DNA from: Jatrophihabitans sp. GAS493
GTDB lineage: Bacteria; Actinomycetota; Actinomycetes; Mycobacteriales; Jatrophihabitantaceae
NCBI RefSeq assembly: GCF_900230215.1
Contig: NZ_LT907982.1
Coordinates: 4,139,568-4,203,567, forward strand
DNA: 64,000 nt
Direction of reading: 5' to 3'
A model generated the notes under the pieces. That model saw only the letters and a list, made by a program, of their open reading frames with translations. It had not been told where the DNA came from and made no database searches. Both the position numbers and the translations under genes were made by a program. This document shows positions 8,639 through 17,001 of this stretch, piece by piece (within the stretch, counting starts at the first letter, position 1; every line of letters starts with the position of its first letter).

Positions 8639-9193
8639 GTGGAGCTACTTGAATCGGCGTCGGCTGAGTTCGAACGGGTCGTGCGGCAACTGCCCGTGAA
8701 TTGCTGGGAATGGTCGACGCCCGTGCAGATGTCAGTGCGCGAATTGGTTGAGCACGTTGTAGTTGGCAACCGTTTCACCGTGCTGCTTCTGGCCGGCGTC
8801 CCCCGCGGCGAGGCTCAAGCCAGGCTCGCCGGTGATCAACTCGGCGCAGACCCGGTCGGGGCGGTCGTCGAGTCGGCGCAGGCGCAGCTCCGAGCATTCG
8901 CCGGCGTCCCAGCAGGGCAACTGGTCGCGGGGCCGAAGGGTGACGTCCCGGCCGTCGCCTTTCTGCGATTCCGTCTCGTTGACCTCGTGGTCCATGCGTG
9001 GGATCTGCTTCGCGCCGCACGTCTGGACGAGACACTCGACCCGCAAATCGTTGCTGCATTGGCGGAGCTTGTGCAACCCCACCTGGACGGCATGCTCGCC
9101 TACGGCGCATACGGCTCGGGCCCGAGCGGCACCGTGCCGGCGGAGGCATCACAGCAGAGCCGACTCCTCGACTGGTTCGGGCGACGCCCGTAG
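8639..9193 (+). CDS. DinB-like / mycothiol-dependent maleylpyruvate isomerase-type protein (TIGR03086-like)
   Basis: A 184-residue protein with the DinB-type four-helix layout. The metal ligands are expected at His in VRELVEHVVVGN and His in RLVDLVVHAWDLLRA, as in TIGR03086 and the maleylpyruvate isomerase N-terminal fold. Many actinobacterial members are thought to be thiol (mycothiol) transferases; none is assigned here. The start is GTG 8639, 37 nt after the previous gene, with no clear ribosome site. It is followed after 79 nt by the VOC/HxlR pair. Confidence 0.8.
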   Translation: MELLESASAEFERVVRQLPVNCWEWSTPVQMSVRELVEHVVVGNRFTVLLLAGVPRGEAQARLAGDQLGADPVGAVVESAQAQLRAFAGVPAGQLVAGPKGDVPAVAFLRFRLVDLVVHAWDLLRAARLDETLDPQIVAALAELVQPHLDGMLAYGAYGSGPSGTVPAEASQQSRLLDWFGRRP

Positions 9194-9210
9194 CGCGGAG
9201 GCCTTGACAT

Positions 9211-9251
9211 GGCACTTGCTTTTTGCAAGCGTGGGGGTAGCCCACACGCTT
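9211..9251. promoter_or_regulatory. Overlapping palindromes upstream of the VOC/HxlR operon
   Basis: Two inverted repeats overlap. ACTTGC-N5-GCAAGC covers 9214-9230, and AAGCGTG-N11-CACGCTT covers 9227-9251, the latter with a GGG/CCC inner stem. A TTGACA hexamer lies at 9204-9209 just upstream. They end 11 nt before the ribosome site of the VOC gene. An autoregulatory HxlR operator is the simplest reading; an RNA hairpin over the 5' leader is the alternative. Confidence 0.4.
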
Positions 9252-9272
9252 CACTCCACCAAGGGAGACATG

Positions 9273-9710
9273 ATGCCCAAGATGTTCGTCAATTTGCCGG
9301 TGACCGACCTAGATCGCGCCAAGGCGTTCTACACAGCCGTCGGCTTCACCATCAACCCGCAATTCACCGATCACAACGCGGCCTGCGTCGTGGTCGAGGA
9401 TGACCACAGTTACTTCATGATCCTGCTTCGCGAGTTCTTCCAGACCTTCACCGATCTGCCCCTCGGCGACCCGGCGAAGTCACCGATCTCGGCCACGGCA
9501 ATCTTTGTCGACAGCCGCGAGGAGGTCGACGTGGCCGTGGCCGCCGGCCTCGCCGCCGGTGGCACCGAGGCGCAGCCGGCTTCGGACTATGGCTTCATGT
9601 ACCAGCGGCAGCTGACCGATCCTGACGGCAACATCCTCGAGTTCGGCTACATGGATCCGGTGGCCGCCGAGAAGGGACCTGAGGCGTACATGGCGCAGCA
9701 GCAGGCCTGA
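9273..9710 (+). CDS. VOC/glyoxalase-family protein
   Basis: A 145-residue VOC protein. It opens with PKMFVNLPVTDLDRAKAFYTAVGF and ends with the second half-fold QLTDPDGNILEFGYMDP, in which Glu is the usual metal ligand. The first-half metal ligand is not obvious, so enzymatic activity is uncertain. Two ATGs are possible (9270 and 9273). The second is preferred because AGGGAG at 9262-9267 is then 5 nt away. It lies 5 nt upstream of the HxlR regulator and is clearly in the same operon. Homologues are annotated as lactoylglutathione-lyase-like without proven function. Confidence 0.82.
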   Translation: MPKMFVNLPVTDLDRAKAFYTAVGFTINPQFTDHNAACVVVEDDHSYFMILLREFFQTFTDLPLGDPAKSPISATAIFVDSREEVDVAVAAGLAAGGTEAQPASDYGFMYQRQLTDPDGNILEFGYMDPVAAEKGPEAYMAQQQA

Positions 9711-9715
9711 GGCCG

Positions 9716-10357
9716 ATGGCCGCCCGCGACTATGGGCAGTACTGCGGCGTCACGCGGGCCTTGGAGCTTGTCGGGGAGCGCTGGGCGCTGCTGATCATCC
9801 GCGATCTGCTCGTCGGACCCCGCCGCTACGGTGAACTGGCGGCGGGGCTCCCCCGCATCCCCACCAACATCCTGGCCGCCCGGCTGAAGGAGCTGCAGGC
9901 GGCTGGTGTCATCCGCCGGGCGCCACGATCACGCGTCATCATCTACGAGTTGACGCCCTATGGCCAGGAGCTGGAACCCCTCGTGCTCGCGCTCGGAGCC
10001 TGGGGTTTCAAGGCGATGGGCGAGCCGAGGGAGGAGCAGGTCGTCACCCCCGACTCGATGACCATGGCGCTGCGCACCGCGTTCCGGCCGCAGGTGGCGG
10101 CGGCGCTGCCCGCAACCGCCTACGCAGCGCACTTCGGTCCCGCTGAGCTGCTCATCCGGGTGGACGGTCCGGCGCTGGCTGTGACGCGCGGGGACGGGCC
10201 GGTCGACCTCGCATTCGCCGCCGGTCCGGGGGTCCGCCGGCTTATCTCCGGCGAGCTCACCCCCGACCGGGCGATCGCGACCGGCGTCGTCGAGGTGCTG
10301 CGGGGCCGCGGTGAGCTGCTTGACCGCTTCGCCAACACCTTCCACCTAGCCGCCTGA
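9716..10357 (+). CDS. HxlR-family transcriptional regulator with C-terminal SCP2-like domain
   Basis: A 213-residue protein. Residues ~1-105 are an HxlR winged helix: YCGVTRALELVGERWALLIIRDLL, RRYGELAAGLPRIPTNILAARLKEL, then the wing RVIIYELTPYG. The C-terminal 100 residues resemble the sterol-carrier-like domain found in a subgroup of actinobacterial HxlR proteins (ALAVTRGDGPVDLAF, then GELTPDRAIATG). Most HxlR proteins sense quinones or electrophiles through an N-terminal Cys; Cys10 could do so here. It is cotranscribed with the upstream VOC gene, and a palindrome pair upstream may be its operator. Confidence 0.88.
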   Translation: MAARDYGQYCGVTRALELVGERWALLIIRDLLVGPRRYGELAAGLPRIPTNILAARLKELQAAGVIRRAPRSRVIIYELTPYGQELEPLVLALGAWGFKAMGEPREEQVVTPDSMTMALRTAFRPQVAAALPATAYAAHFGPAELLIRVDGPALAVTRGDGPVDLAFAAGPGVRRLISGELTPDRAIATGVVEVLRGRGELLDRFANTFHLAA

Positions 10358-10402
10358 ACCAGGTAGCGACGCACCGCAGATTGCTCCCGAAGAAGCGTCC
10401 GC

Positions 10403-12187
10403 TCATTCCCGGGGCGGGGCCAGACCTTCGAGTTCAGCCTTGATCTGCACGGCCAGGAAGCGCGACTGGAAGCGGGCCTCCATCAACGCGCCGCCCATCA
10501 CCCAGAACCCCGGCTGAGCGGTGCGCTGCCACATGTTGGCCATCGTCCCGTTCTCGTCGAAGCCCCAGATCGGGCCGACCTTCTCGGCCACCTCGTCACC
10601 CAGCAGCCGGCGCACCCCCTCCTGCTGGTTGGCATAGCCGGTCGCGAAGATCAGCACGTCGGCCTCGATGACCCGCCCGTCCAGGCGCAGAAGACCACCC
10701 GGCACGATCCGGTCGACCTCAGACCCCTGCTCGACGGTGATCGATCCGTCGATGATCAGGTCCGAGCAGCCGACGTTGATGTAGTAGCCACCACCACGGC
10801 GCAGGTATCGCATGTGAAAGCCAGTGCCATCCGGCTCATAGTCGGTGCGGAAGCCTGCCGCCTCGAGTCCGTCGATGAGTTCCCGGTCCAGTGTGCAGGT
10901 ACGGGCCGTGAGCCATTGGTAAGTGTCACGAAGAACGTCGTACGGAATCGCCGCCGTGATCAGGTCGACGTCCTCGGCCGCGACCCCTTCGGAGTAGATC
11001 GCGTAGACCAGCGTGCCGCTCGGCTTGAGGCTCACGACACAGGTCGGGCTGCGCTGGATCAGCGTCACCGACGTGGCGCCGTTGGCGTGCAGATCCTGCG
11101 CGATGTCATGTCCGGAGTTGCCGGTGCCGAAGACGATCGCCCGCTTGCCGGCGTACTCGCGCCCGTCGGTGAACCGGCTGGAGTGCAGCACCGTACCGGT
11201 GAACTCATTCAGCCCGGTTACCTCGGGAACATAAGGCACTCCGCTGTGGCCGCCGGTGGCGAAGACGATGTGCGGCACCGTGAAGACCCGCTCAGCACCG
11301 TCGCCCCGACGCACCGTCGCCGTCCAGACACCGGCGCTCTCATCGCGCTCGGCTCCAACGAATTCGGTACCGGCCCAGACGTTCAGCTCCATCGTCTCGG
11401 CGTAGAACTCGAGCCAGTCGGCCAGCTTGTCCTTGGGCAGAAACGTCGGCCAGGTATCCGGGAACGGGACGTAGGGAAGGCTGTTTCCCCATGTCTCGTT
11501 ATGCAGAGTGAGCGAGTGGTAGCGCTCGCGCCAGTTGTCACCCACACGCTCGTGCCGCTCGACGACGAGCGTGTCGGCACCCATCTGCCGCAGCCGAGCG
11601 GCGATCATCAGACCGGCTTGGCCGCCGCCGACGACGAGTACCTGCGGATCACGATCGGCGAAGGCCTGCTCGCGCTGCCGGATGTCGAGCCAGTTGTCGC
11701 CGTTGAATGTGTGCGAGTACTCCTCACCCGTCGGGCGGCGCGCCCCGAGACGCTCCTCGAATCCCCAGAGAGACTGCAGAGTCGTGAGCACGATCCAGGC
11801 CCGCCGCGGGGTCGGGTCGTCCGCGTCGTAGTTCAGCCGGACAAAGCCGGTGGCGCTGCCCAGATCAGTATCGAAGTCGAAGTAGGCCTCGATGAGTGGT
11901 CGGGAGGAGCGCTTCACCACGCGCGGCGCGTGCCGGTTCGGCGAGACCCGAAAATTACGCGGACGAGCCGTGGGGATTGAGGTCACCAGTCCTTCGACAA
12001 TGCTGTCTCGCCCGGAGAAGGTGCGGTATCCCCAATGAAAGGTGAGGATATCTTTCCAAAATCCGTCCGCGTCGACGAGCTCGGCGACCGCTTCGGCGTC
12101 GGCGCGCTCGAAGGCATCGCCCAGTTCCGCGACCCAGCGCGCGAAGATCTCTGCTGGGTGCAGCGACGTCTGTTCAAGTGTCGTCAT
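10403..12187 (-). CDS. FMO-type flavin monooxygenase with N-terminal NTF2-like domain
   Basis: A 594-residue two-domain protein. Residues ~10-150 are NTF2/SnoaL-like. The rest is a flavin-containing monooxygenase with an FAD Rossmann motif VLVVGGGQAGLMIAARL (~185), an FMO-like signature GLNEFTGTVLHSSRF, an NADPH Rossmann motif AIVFGTGNSGHDIA and ending FATGYANQ. It would insert one oxygen from O2 using NADPH, either hydroxylating or doing a Baeyer-Villiger-type step. It is the last gene of a three-gene operon (thiolase, enoyl-CoA isomerase, FMO), with a 4-nt overlap to the isomerase. A role in opening or oxidising a ring in the local pathway is inferred. Confidence 0.88.
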   Translation of the reverse strand: MTTLEQTSLHPAEIFARWVAELGDAFERADAEAVAELVDADGFWKDILTFHWGYRTFSGRDSIVEGLVTSIPTARPRNFRVSPNRHAPRVVKRSSRPLIEAYFDFDTDLGSATGFVRLNYDADDPTPRRAWIVLTTLQSLWGFEERLGARRPTGEEYSHTFNGDNWLDIRQREQAFADRDPQVLVVGGGQAGLMIAARLRQMGADTLVVERHERVGDNWRERYHSLTLHNETWGNSLPYVPFPDTWPTFLPKDKLADWLEFYAETMELNVWAGTEFVGAERDESAGVWTATVRRGDGAERVFTVPHIVFATGGHSGVPYVPEVTGLNEFTGTVLHSSRFTDGREYAGKRAIVFGTGNSGHDIAQDLHANGATSVTLIQRSPTCVVSLKPSGTLVYAIYSEGVAAEDVDLITAAIPYDVLRDTYQWLTARTCTLDRELIDGLEAAGFRTDYEPDGTGFHMRYLRRGGGYYINVGCSDLIIDGSITVEQGSEVDRIVPGGLLRLDGRVIEADVLIFATGYANQQEGVRRLLGDEVAEKVGPIWGFDENGTMANMWQRTAQPGFWVMGGALMEARFQSRFLAVQIKAELEGLAPPRE

Positions 12188-13023
12188 GTCCGGCTCCGTT
12201 CCTGCTGTCGACTCGTCTCGAGGAAGGCGGTTCGTGCGGCCACCGCGGTCGGGGTACCCCCGAGCCGGGCGATCGTCGTGCCTTCGTCGGCCATGTGCGC
12301 CCGCAGGGTGTCCTGCGGCGCGGATCGCAGCAATCGCTTCGTCTCGATCGCTGCGTCGCGGCCACCCTGCAGCGCGGCCCGCACCGCCTGTCGGGCCGCA
12401 TCCTCCAGCTCCTCGGGGGCGACTACACGCGACACCAGTCCCCAGCGCTCAGCCTCGGTCGCATCCACGCTCCGGTTGGTCAGGAGCAGGTCCATAGCCC
12501 GCCGCTCACCGACCAGACGCGGCAGCAGCCAGGTCGTCGCGCAGTCCGGGCTCAGCCCGACGGCCGGGTAGCCGGCCTTGAAGCGAGCATGCGTCGAGGC
12601 GATCACCACATCGGCGAAGACGGCCAGACCGATACCGGCACCGGCCGCCACGCCCTGAACCTGCGCGATCACCGGCACCGGCAACTCCAGCAGCAACGCC
12701 ATCGCCTCATGGCTCACGGCGGCCATCGCCTGAATGTGCGGCACAGCGCGGTCACCGTCGGTCGGGAAGTCACGCAGATCGCCGCCGACGCTGAACGCCT
12801 TTCCCTCGGCCGCAATCAGCACGCAGTCGATGCCCCCGCCGGCCACCAACTCACTCACCCCACGGGCGGCCTGTAGCAGGGCCGCCGCGAAGTCGGAGTC
12901 GATCGCATTACCGCGCTCCGGACGGGCCAACAACAGTGTGCAGGCCCGGGGTTCGGGTCCGGATCGAAGCTGGACCGCAGCCGTGACATCGACCGGGGAC
13001 ACCGCCAGCAACTCGGGCCTCAT
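12184..13023 (-). CDS. Enoyl-CoA hydratase/isomerase family protein (PaaG-like active site)
   Basis: A 279-residue crotonase-fold protein. The oxyanion region is GKAFSVGGDLRDF, and the core is GVAAGAGIGLAVFADVVIAS. The two hydratase glutamates are absent: G replaces the first and A the second (FKAGYPAVGLSPD). The retained Asp in GLSPD matches the catalytic Asp of PaaG-type isomerases and related dehalogenases. Double-bond isomerisation or another crotonase reaction is therefore more likely than hydration. It overlaps the thiolase and the FMO by 4 nt on each side. Confidence 0.85.
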   Translation of the reverse strand: MRPELLAVSPVDVTAAVQLRSGPEPRACTLLLARPERGNAIDSDFAAALLQAARGVSELVAGGGIDCVLIAAEGKAFSVGGDLRDFPTDGDRAVPHIQAMAAVSHEAMALLLELPVPVIAQVQGVAAGAGIGLAVFADVVIASTHARFKAGYPAVGLSPDCATTWLLPRLVGERRAMDLLLTNRSVDATEAERWGLVSRVVAPEELEDAARQAVRAALQGGRDAAIETKRLLRSAPQDTLRAHMADEGTTIARLGGTPTAVAARTAFLETSRQQERSRT

Positions 13024-14177
13024 GTCAGAAGTTCCAGCACGGTGGCGTTAGCCTGACCGCCGCCCTCGCACATCGTCTGCAGGCCGTAGCGGGCGCCGCG
13101 ACGACGCATCTCCTGCAGCATCGAGGTCATGATGCGAGCACCGCTCGCGCCGATCGGGTGCCCGAGGGCGATGGCCCCACCGTTCGGGTTGAGGTCGGCC
13201 GGGTCGACGTCGAACTCCCGCTGCCAGGCCAGGACGACCGACGCGAATGCCTCGTTCACCTCGAAGACGCCGATCTCGTCCAGGCGCAGGCCGCTTCGCT
13301 CGAGCGCGCGGTGGGTGGCTGGAATCGGGCCGGTGAGCATGAGGATCGGGTCGCTGCCGACGACGCTCATTTGGTGGACACGGGCCAGCGGAGTCAGGTT
13401 GTGCTCCTTCACTGCCCGCTCGCTGGCGACGAGGATCGCGGCCGAACCGTCGGAGATCTGGCTGGAGACGGCGGCGGTGAGACGTCCACCCGGGCTCAAC
13501 GGCTTGAGCGCGGCGAGGGTCTCCGGAGTGCTCCCCCGGCGCGGTCCTTCATCGGTCTCGAAGTCACCGAAGGGGGCAATCTCCTCTTTGAACTTGCCGG
13601 CGTCGATCGCGGCAAGAGCGCGTTCGTGGCTGCGCAGCGCGTAAGCCTCCATCTCCTCGCGCCCGATCCCCCACTGCGCGGCGATCTGCTCGGCCCCGTG
13701 GAACTGCGAGACTGGAGTGTCGCCGTAGCGGTCGTGCCAGCCAATCGAGCGGGCCAACGAATCGGTTCCAAGGCCGAGCGACTCACCGGCCAGCGCGGAC
13801 GATCCCATTGGAATCATCGACATGTTCTGCACGCCGGCGGCCACCACCAAATCAGCGGTGCCACTCATCACGGCCTGCGCGGCGAAGTGCACCGCCTGCT
13901 GTGACGAGCCGCACTGCCGATCCAGCGTCACCCCCGGCGTCCCCTCAGGGAGTCCGGCCGCCAGCCACGACGTGCGGGCGATGCAGCCGGCCTGCGGACC
14001 GATGTTGTCCAGGCAACCCATGATGACGTCCTCGACGGCGGCCGGGTCGACCCCGGAACGTTCCATCAACTCACGCAGCGCGAACGCCGCCAGGTCAACC
14101 GGGTGCACCTCGGCTAGCGCGCCACGGCGACGCCCCACTGCGGTCCGGACGCTCTCGACGATGTAAGCCTCAGCCAC
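13020..14177 (-). CDS. Acetyl-CoA acetyltransferase (thiolase)
   Basis: A 385-residue type II thiolase. The nucleophile Cys is in TLDRQCGSSQQAVHFAA, the active His in GGAIALGHPIGASG, and the second Cys in MCEGGGQANATVLE, with NEAF also present. It should cleave 3-ketoacyl-CoA in the last step of a beta-oxidation turn. GTG 14177 is preferred over an ATG 30 nt upstream because GGGAG lies about 7 nt before it and the protein then starts VAEAYIVESVRTAVG. It is first in the operon, with a regulator palindrome 30 nt upstream. Confidence 0.93.
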   Translation of the reverse strand: MAEAYIVESVRTAVGRRRGALAEVHPVDLAAFALRELMERSGVDPAAVEDVIMGCLDNIGPQAGCIARTSWLAAGLPEGTPGVTLDRQCGSSQQAVHFAAQAVMSGTADLVVAAGVQNMSMIPMGSSALAGESLGLGTDSLARSIGWHDRYGDTPVSQFHGAEQIAAQWGIGREEMEAYALRSHERALAAIDAGKFKEEIAPFGDFETDEGPRRGSTPETLAALKPLSPGGRLTAAVSSQISDGSAAILVASERAVKEHNLTPLARVHQMSVVGSDPILMLTGPIPATHRALERSGLRLDEIGVFEVNEAFASVVLAWQREFDVDPADLNPNGGAIALGHPIGASGARIMTSMLQEMRRRGARYGLQTMCEGGGQANATVLELLT

Positions 14178-14206
14178 CGATTTCTCCCTTTCAATCTTTG
14201 ACAGCA

Positions 14207-14226
14207 TACCAAGCGTTTGCTTGGTA
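14207..14226. promoter_or_regulatory. KstR2-like operator 1 (thiolase operon)
   Basis: TACCAAGCGTTTGCTTGGTA, a perfect palindrome with 8-nt arms and 4-nt centre, 30 nt upstream of the thiolase start. Compared with the published KstR2 motif AnCAAGnnCTTGnT it differs at one position in either orientation. The same ACCAAGC/GCTTGGT arms recur at 16938, 23538, 24455, 28492 and 32190. Confidence 0.72.
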
Positions 14227-14267
14227 ATAAAGCAGGTACCAGTCCCGACGATTTAGAGCCAGAACAG

Positions 14268-15368
14268 CTAGATCGAGCTAGCCGCGAGCAGGTCGGCCAG
14301 GGCTCGCAACCGAGCCGGTATGCCACCGAAGTCCTGGGCGCCGGAGAGGGCACGCTTGAAGTAAAGGTGGGCGTCGTGCTCCCAGGTGAAACCGATGCCG
14401 CCGTGCAGGTGCAGCCCCTCCCGCCCCACCAGTTCCGCCGCCTGCGAAGCGCGAATCGACGCCACCAGCGCCGCCGGCTCAATGTCCGTCGCATCCGCAT
14501 CCGCATCCGAGTCGACGGCGGCCCAGAGGGCGGCGCGGGCCGACTCCAACTCCCCGTGAAGATCGGCCAATCGATGCTGAACGGCCTGGAAGCTGCCGAT
14601 CGGATGGCCGAACTGCGTGCGCAGCTTCGCGTACTCGATCGTCTGGGTGAGCATAGCCGTGCTCGCGCCGATGGCCTCGGCCGCGCAGAGCAGCATCGCC
14701 TCGGTTCGCAGCTGGGCAACGAACCGTTTGGAGACTCGCCCCAGACGAGTCACCGGCACCTCGGTCAGCGTCACCCGAGCGGCAGAGCGGGTCGCGTCGA
14801 CTCGCCCCAAGCGCTCCAGCTGAGCACCCCCGACGGGCAGCGGCGTCCAGCCGAGTTCCAGCCAATCCTCCTCGGCCGAGTCGAGTGTCACCAATAGTCC
14901 GTCGGCGTCGCAGGCCCACTCGACGAGCGAGACCGAACCGCTCACCCGCCAGCCATCAACCGCCTCGCAAGAAGTCAGGGATCGCCCATCGTGGGTGGAC
15001 ACGATAGCGGAACCATCTAGAAATGACGGGAGAATCTCAGCGTCGACGGCCGCCAGCAGCGGTGCGGTGATCGCCGCGCCCGTCGTCAGCGGTGCGGGCA
15101 CGAGCGCGGCACCCGCCGCCTCAGACACCACGGCCAGGTAGGCCAAGGGCAGCGCGGCCCCTCCCCGCTCGACCGGGAGCCTAAGGCCGAGGGGCGAGAG
15201 TTCGCGGCAGAGACCAGCCCAGGCCGCTCGATCCAGCGGCGAATCGGAGGTCCGTTCCTTCGTCACCGGCAGCGGAAACCACTTCGCACAGGCCGCCGCG
15301 ACACCCTCGGCCAGTTCGGCCCGGTCACTGCGGCCCAGCCGGGGCGCCACCAGCTGCCCGGTACTCAC
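14268..15368 (-). CDS. Acyl-CoA dehydrogenase, small (beta-type) subunit-like
   Basis: A 366-residue acyl-CoA dehydrogenase-fold protein. It has weak FAD-contact motifs in the middle domain and a typical C-terminal helical domain (KLRTQFGHPIGSFQAVQHRLADLH, GREGLHLHGGIGFTWEHDAHLYFKRA). The catalytic Glu of the YEGT type is absent, as in the non-catalytic partners of actinobacterial alpha2beta2 FadE complexes used for steroid and ring-acid CoA esters. A partner with full FAD contacts could be the dehydrogenase at 28543-29730, but they are not adjacent. An internal acidic stretch SDADADATD is odd. It overlaps the ligase by 4 nt. Confidence 0.85.
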   Translation of the reverse strand: MSTGQLVAPRLGRSDRAELAEGVAAACAKWFPLPVTKERTSDSPLDRAAWAGLCRELSPLGLRLPVERGGAALPLAYLAVVSEAAGAALVPAPLTTGAAITAPLLAAVDAEILPSFLDGSAIVSTHDGRSLTSCEAVDGWRVSGSVSLVEWACDADGLLVTLDSAEEDWLELGWTPLPVGGAQLERLGRVDATRSAARVTLTEVPVTRLGRVSKRFVAQLRTEAMLLCAAEAIGASTAMLTQTIEYAKLRTQFGHPIGSFQAVQHRLADLHGELESARAALWAAVDSDADADATDIEPAALVASIRASQAAELVGREGLHLHGGIGFTWEHDAHLYFKRALSGAQDFGGIPARLRALADLLAASSI

Positions 15369-16918
15369 GCAGATGCGCCGAACTGGTCGCGCAGGACCCG
15401 GCGCAGCACCTTGTTGCTCGCGCTCCGCGGCAGCTCGTCGATGAAGTAGACGGCTGACGGACGCTTGTACCGAGCCAGGTACTCGGCGCAGTGAGCGATC
15501 ACATCCTCTTCGGTGATCGCCGAACCCGGCTGACGGACCACGGTGGCGATCGGAGTCTGCCCCCAGCGCTCGTGCGCGATGCCGACCACGGCAACCTCGC
15601 GCACACCGTCGAGCTCGGAGATGCAGGCCTCGATCTCGGACGGGTAGACGTTCATGCCGCCGGTGACGACGAGATCGCTACGCCGCTCGGTGACATACAC
15701 GTAGCCGGCGGCATCGACACTGCCCAGGTCACCGCTGTGGTACCAGCCGTCACGGAAGGTCCGAGCCGACTCCTCGGGGCGATTCCAGTAGCCGATCACC
15801 ACGCTGGATGAGCGGACCACGAGCTCGCCGACCGACTCGCCATCGCGGGGCAGCTCGTTCCCGTCCTCGTCCAGGACGCGCACCACCGCCTCCAGCACCG
15901 GACGGCCGGCGGAGCTATATAGGTCGTCGGCCGCATTGCCTTCGACCACATCGGCGATATCGGTGACGGTGACCAGCGCCCCGGAGACCTCGGTCATCCC
16001 CCACCCCTCGAGGAAGCGGTGCCCTACGACCGCGGCCCAGCGCTGCAGGTCGGCCGGATTGGCCTTGGATGCCGAATGCACGAAGGTCCGGATCGTCGCC
16101 GCCTTCTCCGGGTGGGCCCGGACGAGCTCAGTCATCGGAACGATCCACGGCGACGGGATGAAGGTGAACGTCCCACGCTCCCGCTCGATCACGTCGAGGA
16201 GCTCCTCCGGCGTTACCCGCCCCGTCATGTATACGGTGCCGCAGATGTACATGTGCCCCATGATGAGCCCAAGCACGGTAGCGACGAAGGACATGTTCGA
16301 GTGGTAGATGCAGGTGCTGTATTGCGGCGTGCGGTAGCTGTGTGCGTGCTGGCGCAGCGTGTTGCGCAGCGTCCGATGAGTCACCATCGCGCCCTTGGGG
16401 CGGCCGGTGGTGCCACTGGTGTACGCGATGATGTACAGGTCGTCCTCGTCGGGCTCGGGCGGGGCCACGTCGCTGCCGCCGGCCACGAGACGCTCGAACT
16501 GACTCTCCGACGCATTCCAGTCGCCGATCGGAATGAGTGTTCGCACCGCCGGTACCGCCTCGGCCACCGCCTTGGCGCCGGCCTCTAGCTCCTCAGAGTG
16601 GAAGAGCAGGATCGCTCCGGAGTCGCGGACCTGATACGCGGCCTCGTGCTCGGTGAACATGCTGTTGATCGGCACCAGCACCAGCCCGGCTTTGGCCAGC
16701 GCGAAGTACAGCTCGAGATACTGCGGACGGGTGTCGCACCAGACGGCCACCCGGTCGCCGGGGAGGCAGCCGCTGTCGAGAATGGCGTTGGCAAGCCGAG
16801 TGGACCGAAGATCGAGCTCGCTATACGTTCGTACCAGCCCGTCGAAGGTCTTGAGTGCAGCCAACTCCGGATGCCGCATTGCTGCGCTGGAGACGATCCG
16901 CCCGATCTGATCGGCCAC
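15365..16918 (-). CDS. Acyl-CoA ligase (AMP-forming, FadD-type)
   Basis: A 517-residue ANL-family ligase. The P-loop is YTSGTTGRPKGAM, the adenine motif GWGMTE, the hinge region GWYHSGDLGSVD, and the C-terminal Lys in PRSASNKVLRRVL. It activates a carboxylic acid to its CoA thioester via an acyl-AMP; which acid is unknown. As the first gene behind operator 2 it is the likely entry step of the local pathway, with the beta-type dehydrogenase translationally coupled behind it. Confidence 0.92.
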   Translation of the reverse strand: MADQIGRIVSSAAMRHPELAALKTFDGLVRTYSELDLRSTRLANAILDSGCLPGDRVAVWCDTRPQYLELYFALAKAGLVLVPINSMFTEHEAAYQVRDSGAILLFHSEELEAGAKAVAEAVPAVRTLIPIGDWNASESQFERLVAGGSDVAPPEPDEDDLYIIAYTSGTTGRPKGAMVTHRTLRNTLRQHAHSYRTPQYSTCIYHSNMSFVATVLGLIMGHMYICGTVYMTGRVTPEELLDVIERERGTFTFIPSPWIVPMTELVRAHPEKAATIRTFVHSASKANPADLQRWAAVVGHRFLEGWGMTEVSGALVTVTDIADVVEGNAADDLYSSAGRPVLEAVVRVLDEDGNELPRDGESVGELVVRSSSVVIGYWNRPEESARTFRDGWYHSGDLGSVDAAGYVYVTERRSDLVVTGGMNVYPSEIEACISELDGVREVAVVGIAHERWGQTPIATVVRQPGSAITEEDVIAHCAEYLARYKRPSAVYFIDELPRSASNKVLRRVLRDQFGASA

Positions 16919-16937
16919 GTTGCACCTCTTTCTCTAA

Positions 16938-16955
16938 ACCAAGTGCTTGCTTGGT
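16938..16955. promoter_or_regulatory. KstR2-like operator 2 (acyl-CoA ligase operon)
   Basis: ACCAAGTGCTTGCTTGGT lies 20 nt upstream of the ligase start, between the ligase and the TetR gene. Its first 14 nt (ACCAAGTGCTTGCT) match the KstR2 consensus AnCAAGnnCTTGnT exactly. The arms ACCAAG(T)/GCTTGGT have one mismatch. Confidence 0.72.
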
Positions 16956-17001
16956 ACGAGCCTAGATCGTTCCACGGTTGTGGTCAATGTAATCCGGCGG
17001 C

